Source of the DNA: an uncultured Pseudodesulfovibrio sp.
Lineage (GTDB): Bacteria; Desulfobacterota; Desulfovibrionia; Desulfovibrionales; Desulfovibrionaceae
Assembly (NCBI GenBank): GCA_947259235.1
Contig: CAMYLL010000060.1
Coordinates: forward strand, 1-11,240
Direction: 5' to 3'
DNA: 11,240 nucleotides
The position numbers were made by a program, and so were the translations under genes. Each line of letters opens with the position of its first letter. Position 1 is the first letter of the stretch. Shown here piece by piece: positions 1-6,270 of the stretch. Below the pieces are notes generated by a model, which searched no databases, was not told the DNA's origin, and worked only from the letters and a program-made list of their open reading frames with translations.

Positions 1-780
1 GACGGCGTGGTCGAGGGCATCGCCGACATCGGCCTCTCCTGCCTCGCCTATTCGCGCGGTCGCTTCCCGGTCATGGCCGCCCTGGACCTGCCCATGGGCT
101 ACACCAGCGCGGCCCAGGCCACGGCCACGGCCAACGCCGTCTACGCCAAGTTCACTCCCGAGGAGCTTGCCGACGTCAAGCCCATGTACTTTCACGCCCA
201 CGGTCCGGGCCTGCTCTTCACCACGCCCAAGGCCGTCGCCACCCTTGAGGACATGCAGGGGCTGAAGATCCGCTCCACGGGCAACTCGGCCCAGCTGGTC
301 CAGGCCCTGGGCGGAACCCCGGTGGCCCAGTCCATGCCCACCTGCTACCAGTCCCTGCAAAAGGGCGTGGTGGACGGCTCCATGCACCCGGTGGAGTCCA
401 ACAAGGGATGGAAGCTGGCCGAGGTGGTCAAGTTCGGCACCGAGTCGTTCCCCGTGGCCTACACCACCACCTTCTTCGTGGTCATGAACAAGGACAAGTG
501 GCAGAGCCTGGACGAGAAGAGCCGCGCGGCCATCGAGGCGATCAACGCCGAATGGGCCGCCAGACACGGCGCGGCCTGGGACCAGGCGGACACGGAAGGC
601 AGGGAGTTCTTCCTGGAAAAGGGCGGCAGCTTCGTCTCACTCGACCCGGCCGAGGCCGAGCGCTGGGTAAAGGCGGCGGAGCCTGTCATCACCGCCTATG
701 AAAAGGACGCTGCGGAGAACAACATCAAGGGTACCGAAATCGTCGAGTTCATCAGGGCGGCCATGGTCGAATCGAAATAA
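1..780 (+). CDS. dctP: TRAP transporter solute-binding protein, DctP family (copy 1, 5'-truncated by window edge)
   Basis: This is the periplasmic receptor of a TRAP transporter (DctP, PF03480), which binds a small, usually carboxylated solute and delivers it to the DctQ/DctM permease. The frame is open from base 1 and ends at TAA 778-780, leaving 259 residues. Alignment with the complete paralogue at 894 shows that about 77 N-terminal residues, including the expected signal peptide, lie upstream of the window. Visible family features are the GLKIRSTGNSAQ segment with the conserved ligand-binding Arg, the KGVVDGSMHPVES segment, and the FGTESFPVAYTTTFFVVMNK strand region. By eye it is about 81% identical to copy 2 over the first 166 residues here but only about 47% over the last 90. 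The open reading frame looks functional. The substrate is unknown. Family assignment is firm. Confidence 0.93.
   Translation, partial: DGVVEGIADIGLSCLAYSRGRFPVMAALDLPMGYTSAAQATATANAVYAKFTPEELADVKPMYFHAHGPGLLFTTPKAVATLEDMQGLKIRSTGNSAQLVQALGGTPVAQSMPTCYQSLQKGVVDGSMHPVESNKGWKLAEVVKFGTESFPVAYTTTFFVVMNKDKWQSLDEKSRAAIEAINAEWAARHGAAWDQADTEGREFFLEKGGSFVSLDPAEAERWVKAAEPVITAYEKDAAENNIKGTEIVEFIRAAMVESK
240..317 (+). repeat. 78-bp perfect direct repeat, copy A (within dctP copy 1)
   Basis: Bases 240-317 are identical to 1364-1441, an offset of 1124 bp. The segment encodes TLEDMQGLKIRSTGNSAQLV and the following residues through the GGT region. Identity includes every synonymous position, while flanking codons differ. 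Homologous recombination between the copies would delete or duplicate one receptor gene. Confidence 0.9.
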
Positions 781-807
781 GACGACCATCCGACCCAAGA
801 CGCACAA

Positions 808-834
808 CGCCGGGGCCTCGCAAGCGGCCCGGCG
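808..834 (+). promoter_or_regulatory. GC-rich hairpin between the two receptor genes
   Basis: The 7-bp arms 808-814 (CGCCGGG) and 828-834 (CCCGGCG) are perfectly complementary, and a few further inner pairs are possible after one bulged G. The hairpin lies 27 bp after the stop of dctP copy 1. No T-run follows, so it does not look like a standard intrinsic terminator. It could stabilise the 3' end of the first receptor mRNA or act as a weak attenuator. Function is inferred. Confidence 0.45.
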
Positions 835-845
835 ATCACATATAC

Positions 846-887
846 GGGGGGGGAAACCCTCCCAGGATCAATGCAACCTCCCGGAGG
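846..887 (+). promoter_or_regulatory. Structured leader with G8 run and paired Shine-Dalgarno ahead of dctP copy 2
   Basis: A run of eight G (846-853) is followed by AAA and CCCTCCC (857-863), giving a possible 7-bp hairpin with one G-U pair. Downstream, CCTCC (877-881) is separated by one base from the Shine-Dalgarno GGAGG (883-887), which sits 6 nt before ATG 894. The anti-SD-like CCTCC could pair either with the SD or with the upstream G run, so alternative folds are possible. The SD itself is clear. Regulation by these folds is only an inference. Confidence 0.4.
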
Positions 888-893
888 AGCCCA

Positions 894-1895
894 ATGAAAA
901 AAATCATCCTGTCACTGGCGGTCCTGGCCGTGCTCTGCGCGTCCCTTCCCGCCGTGGCCGACGCCGAGCCCGTCAAACTGACCTATTCCAACTTCTTCCC
1001 GCCCGCCAACCACCAGTCCGTCCTGGCCGAGCAGTGGTGCCGCGAGGTGGAGAAACGCACGGACGGCAAGGTCGTCATCGACTACTATCCCGGCGGAACC
1101 CTGACCAAAGCCAAACAGACATACGACGGCGTGGTCGAGGGGATGTCGGACATCGGGCTTTCCTGCCTCCCCTATTCGCGCGGGCGCTTCCCGGTCATGG
1201 CCGCGGTGGACCTTCCCCTTGGCTACAAGACAGCGGCCCAGGCCACGGCCACCGCCAACGCGGTGTACGAACACTTCAAGCCCGAGGAGCTGGCCGACGT
1301 CGAGGTCATGTACTTCAACGGGCACGGCCCGGGGCTGCTGTTCACCACCACCAAGCCGGTGCGCACCCTTGAGGACATGCAGGGGCTGAAGATCCGCTCC
1401 ACGGGCAACTCGGCCCAGCTGGTCCAGGCCCTGGGCGGAACACCGGTGGCCAAACCCATGCCGGAGAACTACCAGCTCCTGCAAAAGGGCGTGGTGGACG
1501 GCTCCATGCACCCCATCGAGTCCAACAAGTCCTTCAAGCTCGGCGAGGTCTGCAAATTCGGCACGGATTCCTTCGACGTGGCGTACACCACGGTCTTCTT
1601 CATCGTCATGAACAAGGCCAAGTGGGCCTCCATCGACCCCGAGTCCCGGGAGGCCATCCGCCAGATAAACAAGGAATGGACCGCCAAGCACGCCAAGGCG
1701 TGGGACGATGCGGACGTCGACGGACGCCAGTATCTCATCGACCAGGGCGGGCAGATCATCGAGCTGACTCCCGAGGAATCGGCCCGCTGGGTCGAGGCGG
1801 CCAAGCCGGTCATCGACGGGTATATCGCCGATGCGGACGCACGCGGGCTGAACGGCGCGGCCATCATCGAGTTCACCCGCTCCACCCTGAAATAA
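894..1895 (+). CDS. dctP: TRAP transporter solute-binding protein, DctP family (copy 2, complete)
   Basis: Complete periplasmic TRAP receptor of 333 residues, the usual length for DctP (PF03480). ATG 894 is preceded by GGAGG at 883-887. A Sec signal peptide is clear: basic MKK, hydrophobic residues 4-20, and an AxA-type site (VADA, probable cleavage after Ala24). The mature protein starts EPVKLTYSNFF. Family landmarks are the PGGTL turn (about 67-70), GLKIRSTGNSAQ (164-175) with Arg168 in the place of the conserved ligand carboxylate-binding Arg, KGVVDGSMHP (198-207), and FGTDSFDVAYTTVFFIVMNK (222-241). It lies 113 bp after its tandem paralogue and 62 bp before dctQ, so both receptors probably serve the same permease, either with different substrates or for dosage. 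The ligand cannot be deduced. DctP-type receptors bind C4-dicarboxylates, sugar acids, sialic acid or sulfonates. Confidence 0.96.
   Translation: MKKIILSLAVLAVLCASLPAVADAEPVKLTYSNFFPPANHQSVLAEQWCREVEKRTDGKVVIDYYPGGTLTKAKQTYDGVVEGMSDIGLSCLPYSRGRFPVMAAVDLPLGYKTAAQATATANAVYEHFKPEELADVEVMYFNGHGPGLLFTTTKPVRTLEDMQGLKIRSTGNSAQLVQALGGTPVAKPMPENYQLLQKGVVDGSMHPIESNKSFKLGEVCKFGTDSFDVAYTTVFFIVMNKAKWASIDPESREAIRQINKEWTAKHAKAWDDADVDGRQYLIDQGGQIIELTPEESARWVEAAKPVIDGYIADADARGLNGAAIIEFTRSTLK
1364..1441 (+). repeat. 78-bp perfect direct repeat, copy B (within dctP copy 2)
   Basis: Identical to bases 240-317. It covers the part of the gene coding for the conserved ligand-contacting Arg and neighbouring residues. 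Shorter identical blocks also flank it, for example the stretch coding LQKGVVDGSMHP. The pattern fits a tandem duplication homogenised locally by gene conversion. Confidence 0.9.
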
Positions 1896-1905
1896 CACTC
1901 AAAGA

Positions 1906-1935
1906 TGGCAGGGCGGGCCACCGCCCGCCCTGCCA
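1906..1935 (+). promoter_or_regulatory. Perfect 13-bp-stem hairpin between receptor and permease genes
   Basis: The arm 1906-1918 (TGGCAGGGCGGGC) is exactly complementary to 1923-1935, with loop CACC. It starts 10 bp after the dctP stop and ends 22 bp before the dctQ start. The sequence after it is CAACAACAAGG, with no U-tract, so full termination is unlikely. Such hairpins after binding-protein genes commonly protect the upstream mRNA and reduce read-through, giving more receptor than permease. That role is an inference from position and structure. Confidence 0.7.
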
Positions 1936-1957
1936 CAACAACAAGGATTTCTGATTT

Positions 1958-2446
1958 ATGGAAGAAGTGAAGAGAGGCCCGCTGGACAGGCTCGAAGTGA
2001 GCATGCGTACCGTGGCCGCCATCTGCCTGTTCGGCATGGCGCTGTTGACCGGGACCGACGTCCTGCTCCGCGGCGTCTACAACACCCCCATCTTCGGCTG
2101 CGAGGAGATCGTCTCAATCCTGGGCATCGTCGTGGTCGGCTTCGCCCTGCCCTATGCCCACGAGCAGCGCAGCCACATCGGGGTCGAGATATTCGTCCGC
2201 CGCCTGCCCAGAAAGGCCCGGCGCATCGTCAGGCTCGTCACCGACTCCGCCACCCTGGCCCTGGTGCTCACCATAGCCTGGCGCATGGTCCTCTATGCGG
2301 GAACCCAGGCCGAATCGGGCGAGGTCTCCATGAACCTCGAACTGCCCGATTACATGATCATCTACGTCCTCGCCTTCGGCTTCCTGGTCTACGCCCTGTG
2401 CCTGGTCCGGGACATCATGAAATTCTTCAAGGGAAGCGAGGCATAA
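1958..2446 (+). CDS. dctQ: TRAP transporter small membrane subunit DctQ
   Basis: Small integral membrane subunit of a TRAP transporter (PF04290). It pairs with DctM to form the sodium-coupled permease in the inner membrane. The length of 162 residues is typical. Four hydrophobic segments are visible at about 18-38, 50-66, 94-114 and 132-151. The segment LRGVYNTPIFGCEEIV (37-52) and the following SHIGVEIFVRRLP (72-84) are typical of the family. The start ATG 1958 has AAGGA at 1943-1947 with a rather long 10-nt spacing. The stop TAA 2444-2446 lies one base before the dctM ATG, so the two genes are translationally coupled. The receptor genes lie directly upstream. Confidence 0.94.
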   Translation: MEEVKRGPLDRLEVSMRTVAAICLFGMALLTGTDVLLRGVYNTPIFGCEEIVSILGIVVVGFALPYAHEQRSHIGVEIFVRRLPRKARRIVRLVTDSATLALVLTIAWRMVLYAGTQAESGEVSMNLELPDYMIIYVLAFGFLVYALCLVRDIMKFFKGSEA

Positions 2447-2447
2447 T

Positions 2448-3761
2448 ATGGACCCGACCATGGCCGGAATCATCGGCATCGTGATCATGGTGTTCCTCTT
2501 CATGACCCGGATGCCGGTGGCGTTCGTCATGATGCTCGTGGGCTTCGTGGGCTTCTCCCTGCTCACCTCGTGGAAGGGCGGCCTCAACCTGATGTCGCGC
2601 AACGTCTACGACGCCTTCGCTTCCTACGAGCTTTCCACCATCCCCCTGTTCATCCTCATGGGACAGATCGCCTTCAACTGCGGCATCTCCAAGCGGCTGT
2701 ACAACACGGCCTACCACTTCCTGGGCAACACCCGGGGCGGGCTGGCCATGGCCACGGTCTCCGCCTGCACCGCCTTCGGCGCGGTCTGCGGCTCCAGCCC
2801 GGCCACGGCGGCTACCATGTCCACCGTGGGCATCCCGGAGATGAAGCGCTACGGCTACGCCAACTCCCTGGCCGCGGCCTCCGTGGCATCGGGCGGCGGG
2901 CTGGGCATGATCATGCCGCCCAGCGTGGTGCTCATCATCTACGGCGTGCTCACGGAGCAGTCCATCGGCGCGCTCTTCGTCTCGGGCATCTTTCCGGCCT
3001 TTCTGCTCACTGCGCTGTTCGTCGCGGGCATCGCCATCCAGTGCCGGATAAACCCGAACCTCGGCCCCAAGGGCGACTCCTTCAGCTGGCCCGAGAAGCT
3101 CAAGTCCCTGGCCGGGCTCATCGACACCCTGCTCATCTTCGCCCTGGTCATCGGCGGCCTCTTCAGGGGCTGGTTCACGCCCACCGAGGCCGCGTCCATC
3201 GGCGTCATCGGCGTGCTCGTCCTGGCCGTCATCAAACGCCAGCTCTCATGGAGCGCCTTCGTCAACTCGCTCTTCGAGACCCTGCGCACCTCGTGCATGG
3301 TCCTGGTGCTTATAGCGGGCGCCGTGGTCTTCGGCAAATTCCTGGCCGTCACGCGCATCCCGTTCGATATCGCCAACTGGGTCTCGGCCTTCGACATGCC
3401 CGCTTTCGCCATCATGGGGGCCATCATCCTCATATACTTCATCGGCGGCTGCTTCATGGACTCCCTGGCCCTGATCATGCTGACCATCCCGGTCTTCTTT
3501 CCGGTGGTCACGAACATGGGCTACGACCCCATCTGGTTCGGCATCATCATCGTCCTGGTCACGGAGATGGGCGTCATCACGCCGCCCGTGGGCATCAACG
3601 TCTACGTCGTCTACGGCATGTGCCAGAAGATCGCGCCGGACGTGACCCTGGAGGAGGTCTTCATGGGCATCCTGCCCTTCATGCTCTCCATCATCGTGGG
3701 CATCGCCCTGCTCTTCATCTTCCCGCAGATCATCCTCTTCCTGCCCGGGCTCATGTACTGA
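2448..3761 (+). CDS. dctM: TRAP transporter large permease subunit DctM
   Basis: Large transport subunit of the TRAP system (PF06808, ion transporter superfamily), which carries the solute across the inner membrane with sodium. At 437 residues it is full length, and about a dozen hydrophobic segments alternate with short loops. Conserved half-repeat signatures are visible: FGAVCGSSPATAATMSTVGIPEM (residues 110-132) with GGGLGMIMPPSVVLIIYGV (149-167) in the first half, and TEMGVITPPVGINVYVV (372-388) in the second. The PP-containing hairpins belong to the inverted repeats of this elevator-type transporter. ATG 2448 overlaps nothing but follows the dctQ stop by one base; its SD (GGAAGCGAGG) lies inside dctQ. 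An intrinsic terminator follows about 40 bp after the stop, so this is the last gene of the operon. Confidence 0.96.
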   Translation: MDPTMAGIIGIVIMVFLFMTRMPVAFVMMLVGFVGFSLLTSWKGGLNLMSRNVYDAFASYELSTIPLFILMGQIAFNCGISKRLYNTAYHFLGNTRGGLAMATVSACTAFGAVCGSSPATAATMSTVGIPEMKRYGYANSLAAASVASGGGLGMIMPPSVVLIIYGVLTEQSIGALFVSGIFPAFLLTALFVAGIAIQCRINPNLGPKGDSFSWPEKLKSLAGLIDTLLIFALVIGGLFRGWFTPTEAASIGVIGVLVLAVIKRQLSWSAFVNSLFETLRTSCMVLVLIAGAVVFGKFLAVTRIPFDIANWVSAFDMPAFAIMGAIILIYFIGGCFMDSLALIMLTIPVFFPVVTNMGYDPIWFGIIIVLVTEMGVITPPVGINVYVVYGMCQKIAPDVTLEEVFMGILPFMLSIIVGIALLFIFPQIILFLPGLMY

Positions 3762-3800
3762 CCGGGGCTGCCGAAGACGGATTCCGGCATAAAACGGCAT

Positions 3801-3839
3801 GCGGCCCTCTGTCCTTTCGGGCAGGGGGCCGCTCTTTGT
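3801..3839 (+). terminator. Intrinsic terminator of the TRAP operon, probably bidirectional
   Basis: Arms 3801-3814 and 3819-3832 form a 14-bp stem with two G-U pairs, closed by loop TTTC and followed by TCTTTGT. It lies 39 bp after the dctM stop. Read on the minus strand, the same hairpin is followed within six bases by TTTT (complement of AAAA 3791-3794), so it can also stop transcription from the convergent kinase gene. Confidence 0.85.
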
Positions 3840-3870
3840 CCGGGATGGAAAAAGGAGAAACGAACCATTT

Positions 3871-3889
3871 TGAGAAGCTCCCCTTCTCA
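3871..3889 (-). terminator. Small hairpin just after the kinase gene
   Basis: A perfect 7-bp inverted repeat (TGAGAAG 3871-3877, CTTCTCA 3883-3889) with a 5-nt loop starts 12 bp past the kinase stop on the minus strand. On that strand it is followed by AAAATGGTTCG and then a T/C-rich stretch (complement of 3848-3858), which is not a classical U-tract. It may assist 3'-end formation together with the stronger hairpin at 3801-3832. The role is uncertain. Confidence 0.35.
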
Positions 3890-3901
3890 GTCGTCCATTG
3901 C

Positions 3902-6070
3902 CTATTCCTGAGACAACAGCCTGCTGATGCTCGCGATGAGGTCGTGCTTCAGGATGGGCTTCATGATGAAATCGCCTATGCCGATGTCGCGCAGGCGGTC
4001 ATAGGACACCGCGTCGGAGAACCCGGTACACAGGATGATGGGCAGGTCGGCCCTGATCCTGATCATCTCCCTTGCCAGCTCCATGCCGGTCATGTTCGGC
4101 ATGGTCTGGTCCGTGATGACCAGGTCGAAATCTCCGGCGCGATGGCGAAACGCCTCAAGCGCCTCGATGCTCGACGTACGCGTGACCACCTCGAACCCGC
4201 AGGATTCGAGCATTTCGCGGCCGATGTCCGTGAGCGGCTTCTCGTCGTCCACAAAGAGTATGCGGCCCTCGCGGAAGATGAGGTCCGCCGCGGCCTCCGC
4301 CACCGGACGCTCGGCCATGGATATCTTGGGCAGGAAGACGTGGAACGCCGCGCCCCTGCCCGGACGGTTCTCCAGCTCCAGATATCCCTCGTGGCGCTTG
4401 ACGATGCCGTGGACCATGGCCAGCCCCATGCCCGTGCCCTCGCCCTGGGGCTTGGTGGTAAAGAAGGGATCGAAGATGCGCCCCACCACGTCGGGGTCGA
4501 TGCCCGGCCCGGTGTCGGCCACGCACAGCCTGACGAACCGCTCGGGCCTGCCCAGGTCCAGCGGCGGCAGCACGACGTCGGTCTCGCGGACGTCCGCCAG
4601 GGTGACGGTCAGGGTCCCGCCGCTTTCGCGCATGGCGTGGGAGGCGTTGCCGCAGAGATTGAGCATGATCTGATGAATCTGCGTGGGGTCCACCAACACA
4701 TGGTCCTGGTCGGTCTCGATGCGCGAGAATATCTCCACGTTGGCCGGAACGCTGGAGCGCAGGAGCTTGAGCGCCTCCTTGAGCAGGGGCGTAAGCGTGA
4801 TGGGGTGGCGCTCCTGCGGTCCCTGACGGGAAAAATTGAGGATCTGGTTGACCAGATCGCGGGCGCGCTTCCCGGCCCGGCTGATCTCACGGACGCGGCG
4901 CTCCAGGCCCGAGTCCGGCTCCGCCCCGCTCTCGATGATCTCGGCATAGCCGAGGATGACGCCGAGGATGTTGTTGAAGTCGTGGGCGATGCCTCCGGCC
5001 AGCGTGCCCAGCGCCTCCATCTTCTGGGATTGGCGGAGCTGCTCCTCCAGCCGCTTGGGCTCGGAAATGTCGAAGATATAGCCTCGCAGCTCGCGGTGCT
5101 CGCCCTCCTCGTCCTGCACGGCGTCGAAGTTGACTATGAGATGCTGCCTGTGGCCGCCCCGCCTGAGCACCACCTCGTGGTTGGTCAGCCGTGCGGCGTC
5201 GCCGAGCAGGTCGCGCAGCGGCTCGGCCGCGCCCATCGCGTCCCACAGCTCAAAGATGTTCTCGCCGTGGGCGTCCTGGGGCGAGGCAAAGCCAAAGAGA
5301 TCGGCAAAGGCGGTGTTGCAGTCGAGGATCAGGCCGTCGCGGTCGGCGGCGAGGTTGCCGGTGATGTCCTTCTCAAAGAGCAGGCGGTACCGCTTCTCGC
5401 TGGCCCGCAACTGGCGCAGGACCTCGGCGCGCTTGGAGATATCAAGACGCAGACGGCGGTTGGCCGCGTTGAGCTCCGAGGTACGCGCCTCCACCTTGCT
5501 GGCCAGGGTTTCGTTGAGGTCGTAGAGGCGGTTCTCCGCGTCCCACTTGGCGCACAGGGATGTGGCGATCTGCTTGAGCTCCGGCGAGCGGAAGGGCTTC
5601 TGGATGTAGAGCAGCTTCTCCGGCGGGACGACGCGCTTGTTGATCTCCTTGAGCGGAACATCCACGCGAGAGGAGAGGAGCACGATCTCCATGTCCGGGT
5701 CCAGGCTGCGCAGCCGTTCGGCCAGACGCAATCCGGCCAGGGGCTGGTCAGCCGTGCCCTTGGCGGTAGCGCGCCCCTCCAGGTGCATCTCGATGAGGGC
5801 CACGGAAAACGGCGTTTCGGCCTTCATGGCCCGGCCCGCCTCGCGCCACGCCTTGTCTGCAGACAGACAGGGGACCACCTCGAAGACAGGCTTGCCCGCC
5901 TCGGCCTCCACCTCCTCGCGGGAAGGGAGCCGGACGTCGTCGCCAAAGAGCGCCTCCAGCTCGGACGGCTCCTCGCTCTCGAAGCACAGGACGTCCCGGT
6001 AGAAGGTGAGCATGTCCTCTTCGTGATCCACGGCGAGGATGCGGAAGGTGCGTCTGTTCTCTGCGGCCAA
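3902..6070 (-). CDS. Soluble hybrid sensor histidine kinase (pseudo-receiver, PAS, HisKA, HATPase_c, REC)
   Basis: Two-component kinase of 722 residues from the chosen start, with no membrane segment, so probably cytoplasmic. Domains: N-terminal receiver-like domain (about 8-172; [11 protein letters not shown] at 9-19, terminal KPF at 158-160), a predicted coiled coil (about 176-225), PAS (about 222-340), HisKA with GGIAHDFNN (His363), HATPase_c with N-box [10 protein letters not shown] (471-480), DTGPGI (519-524) and GTGMGL (545-550), then a complete receiver (602-720; Asp608/609, phospho-acceptor Asp654, Thr682, Lys704). In the N-terminal receiver the acceptor position is Glu94 (ALIEMHL), not Asp. 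The start is uncertain. I chose TTG 6070 (GGGGG 8 nt upstream, product [14 protein letters not shown]); GTG 6085 and ATG 6187 are alternatives, but codons upstream of 6085 lose the strong G/C third-position bias. No partner regulator is adjacent, so it is an orphan here. The signal is unknown. Confidence 0.9.
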   Translation of the reverse strand: MAAENRRTFRILAVDHEEDMLTFYRDVLCFESEEPSELEALFGDDVRLPSREEVEAEAGKPVFEVVPCLSADKAWREAGRAMKAETPFSVALIEMHLEGRATAKGTADQPLAGLRLAERLRSLDPDMEIVLLSSRVDVPLKEINKRVVPPEKLLYIQKPFRSPELKQIATSLCAKWDAENRLYDLNETLASKVEARTSELNAANRRLRLDISKRAEVLRQLRASEKRYRLLFEKDITGNLAADRDGLILDCNTAFADLFGFASPQDAHGENIFELWDAMGAAEPLRDLLGDAARLTNHEVVLRRGGHRQHLIVNFDAVQDEEGEHRELRGYIFDISEPKRLEEQLRQSQKMEALGTLAGGIAHDFNNILGVILGYAEIIESGAEPDSGLERRVREISRAGKRARDLVNQILNFSRQGPQERHPITLTPLLKEALKLLRSSVPANVEIFSRIETDQDHVLVDPTQIHQIMLNLCGNASHAMRESGGTLTVTLADVRETDVVLPPLDLGRPERFVRLCVADTGPGIDPDVVGRIFDPFFTTKPQGEGTGMGLAMVHGIVKRHEGYLELENRPGRGAAFHVFLPKISMAERPVAEAAADLIFREGRILFVDDEKPLTDIGREMLESCGFEVVTRTSSIEALEAFRHRAGDFDLVITDQTMPNMTGMELAREMIRIRADLPIILCTGFSDAVSYDRLRDIGIGDFIMKPILKHDLIASISRLLSQE

Positions 6071-6124
6071 GCGTCTGTCCCCCACGCGCCCCGGGCGCAG
6101 GGCGCCGGGACGATTGTTTCTCAG

Positions 6125-6153
6125 AACATATTGAAATGCTCCGAAAAAGGAAA
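6125..6153 (-). promoter_or_regulatory. Possible promoter for the kinase gene (AT-richer dip)
   Basis: The region about 6115-6165 is clearly less GC-rich than everything around it. On the minus strand a weak sigma70-like pair can be drawn: TTTCCT (complement of 6148-6153) and TATGTT (complement of 6125-6130) with 17 bp between them. Both boxes match the consensus poorly. The base composition is the better evidence, and the exact boxes are a guess. Confidence 0.22.
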
Positions 6154-6229
6154 GGCCCGGTTCAAGCAGACACGCTTCAGCCCCCATGCGTGACACCCCG
6201 GTCGGGGCGGACAGCCCGTGTCCCTCCCG

Positions 6230-6254
6230 CTCCGCCGGGTCCATGCCCGCGGAG
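6230..6254 (-). terminator. Hairpin shortly after the TPR-SPOR gene, no U-tract
   Basis: CTCCGC (6230-6235) pairs with GCGGAG (6249-6254), with inner GGG/CCC pairs around a 6-nt loop and one bulged base. It starts 16 bp past the stop of the lipoprotein gene on the minus strand. No T-run follows, so it could be a Rho-associated or mRNA-stabilising structure at the end of the Tad operon rather than an intrinsic terminator. Confidence 0.35.
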
Positions 6255-6270
6255 TCCGGGGGCTTCCGGG

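Noticed and set aside
698..1372. 224-codon plus-strand frame spanning the gap between the two dctP genes
   Set aside because: It overlaps both receptor genes in another frame, and its Arg/Pro/Gly-rich product is typical of a shadow frame.
240..1441. The 78-bp direct repeat as a mobile-element or attachment-site signature
   Set aside because: The repeat lies inside homologous coding sequence at matching positions of two paralogues, so gene duplication explains it. No transposase, integrase or inverted ends are seen.
912..1898. 328-codon frame antisense to dctP copy 2
   Set aside because: It mirrors the codon bias of the sense gene, has no RBS, and the sense protein is unambiguous.
2570..6193. 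A 1207-codon open frame on the plus strand
   Set aside because: It runs out of frame through dctM and antisense through the kinase gene. Its product is rich in Arg, His, Gly and Pro with no domain pattern, as expected for a shadow frame in high-GC DNA.
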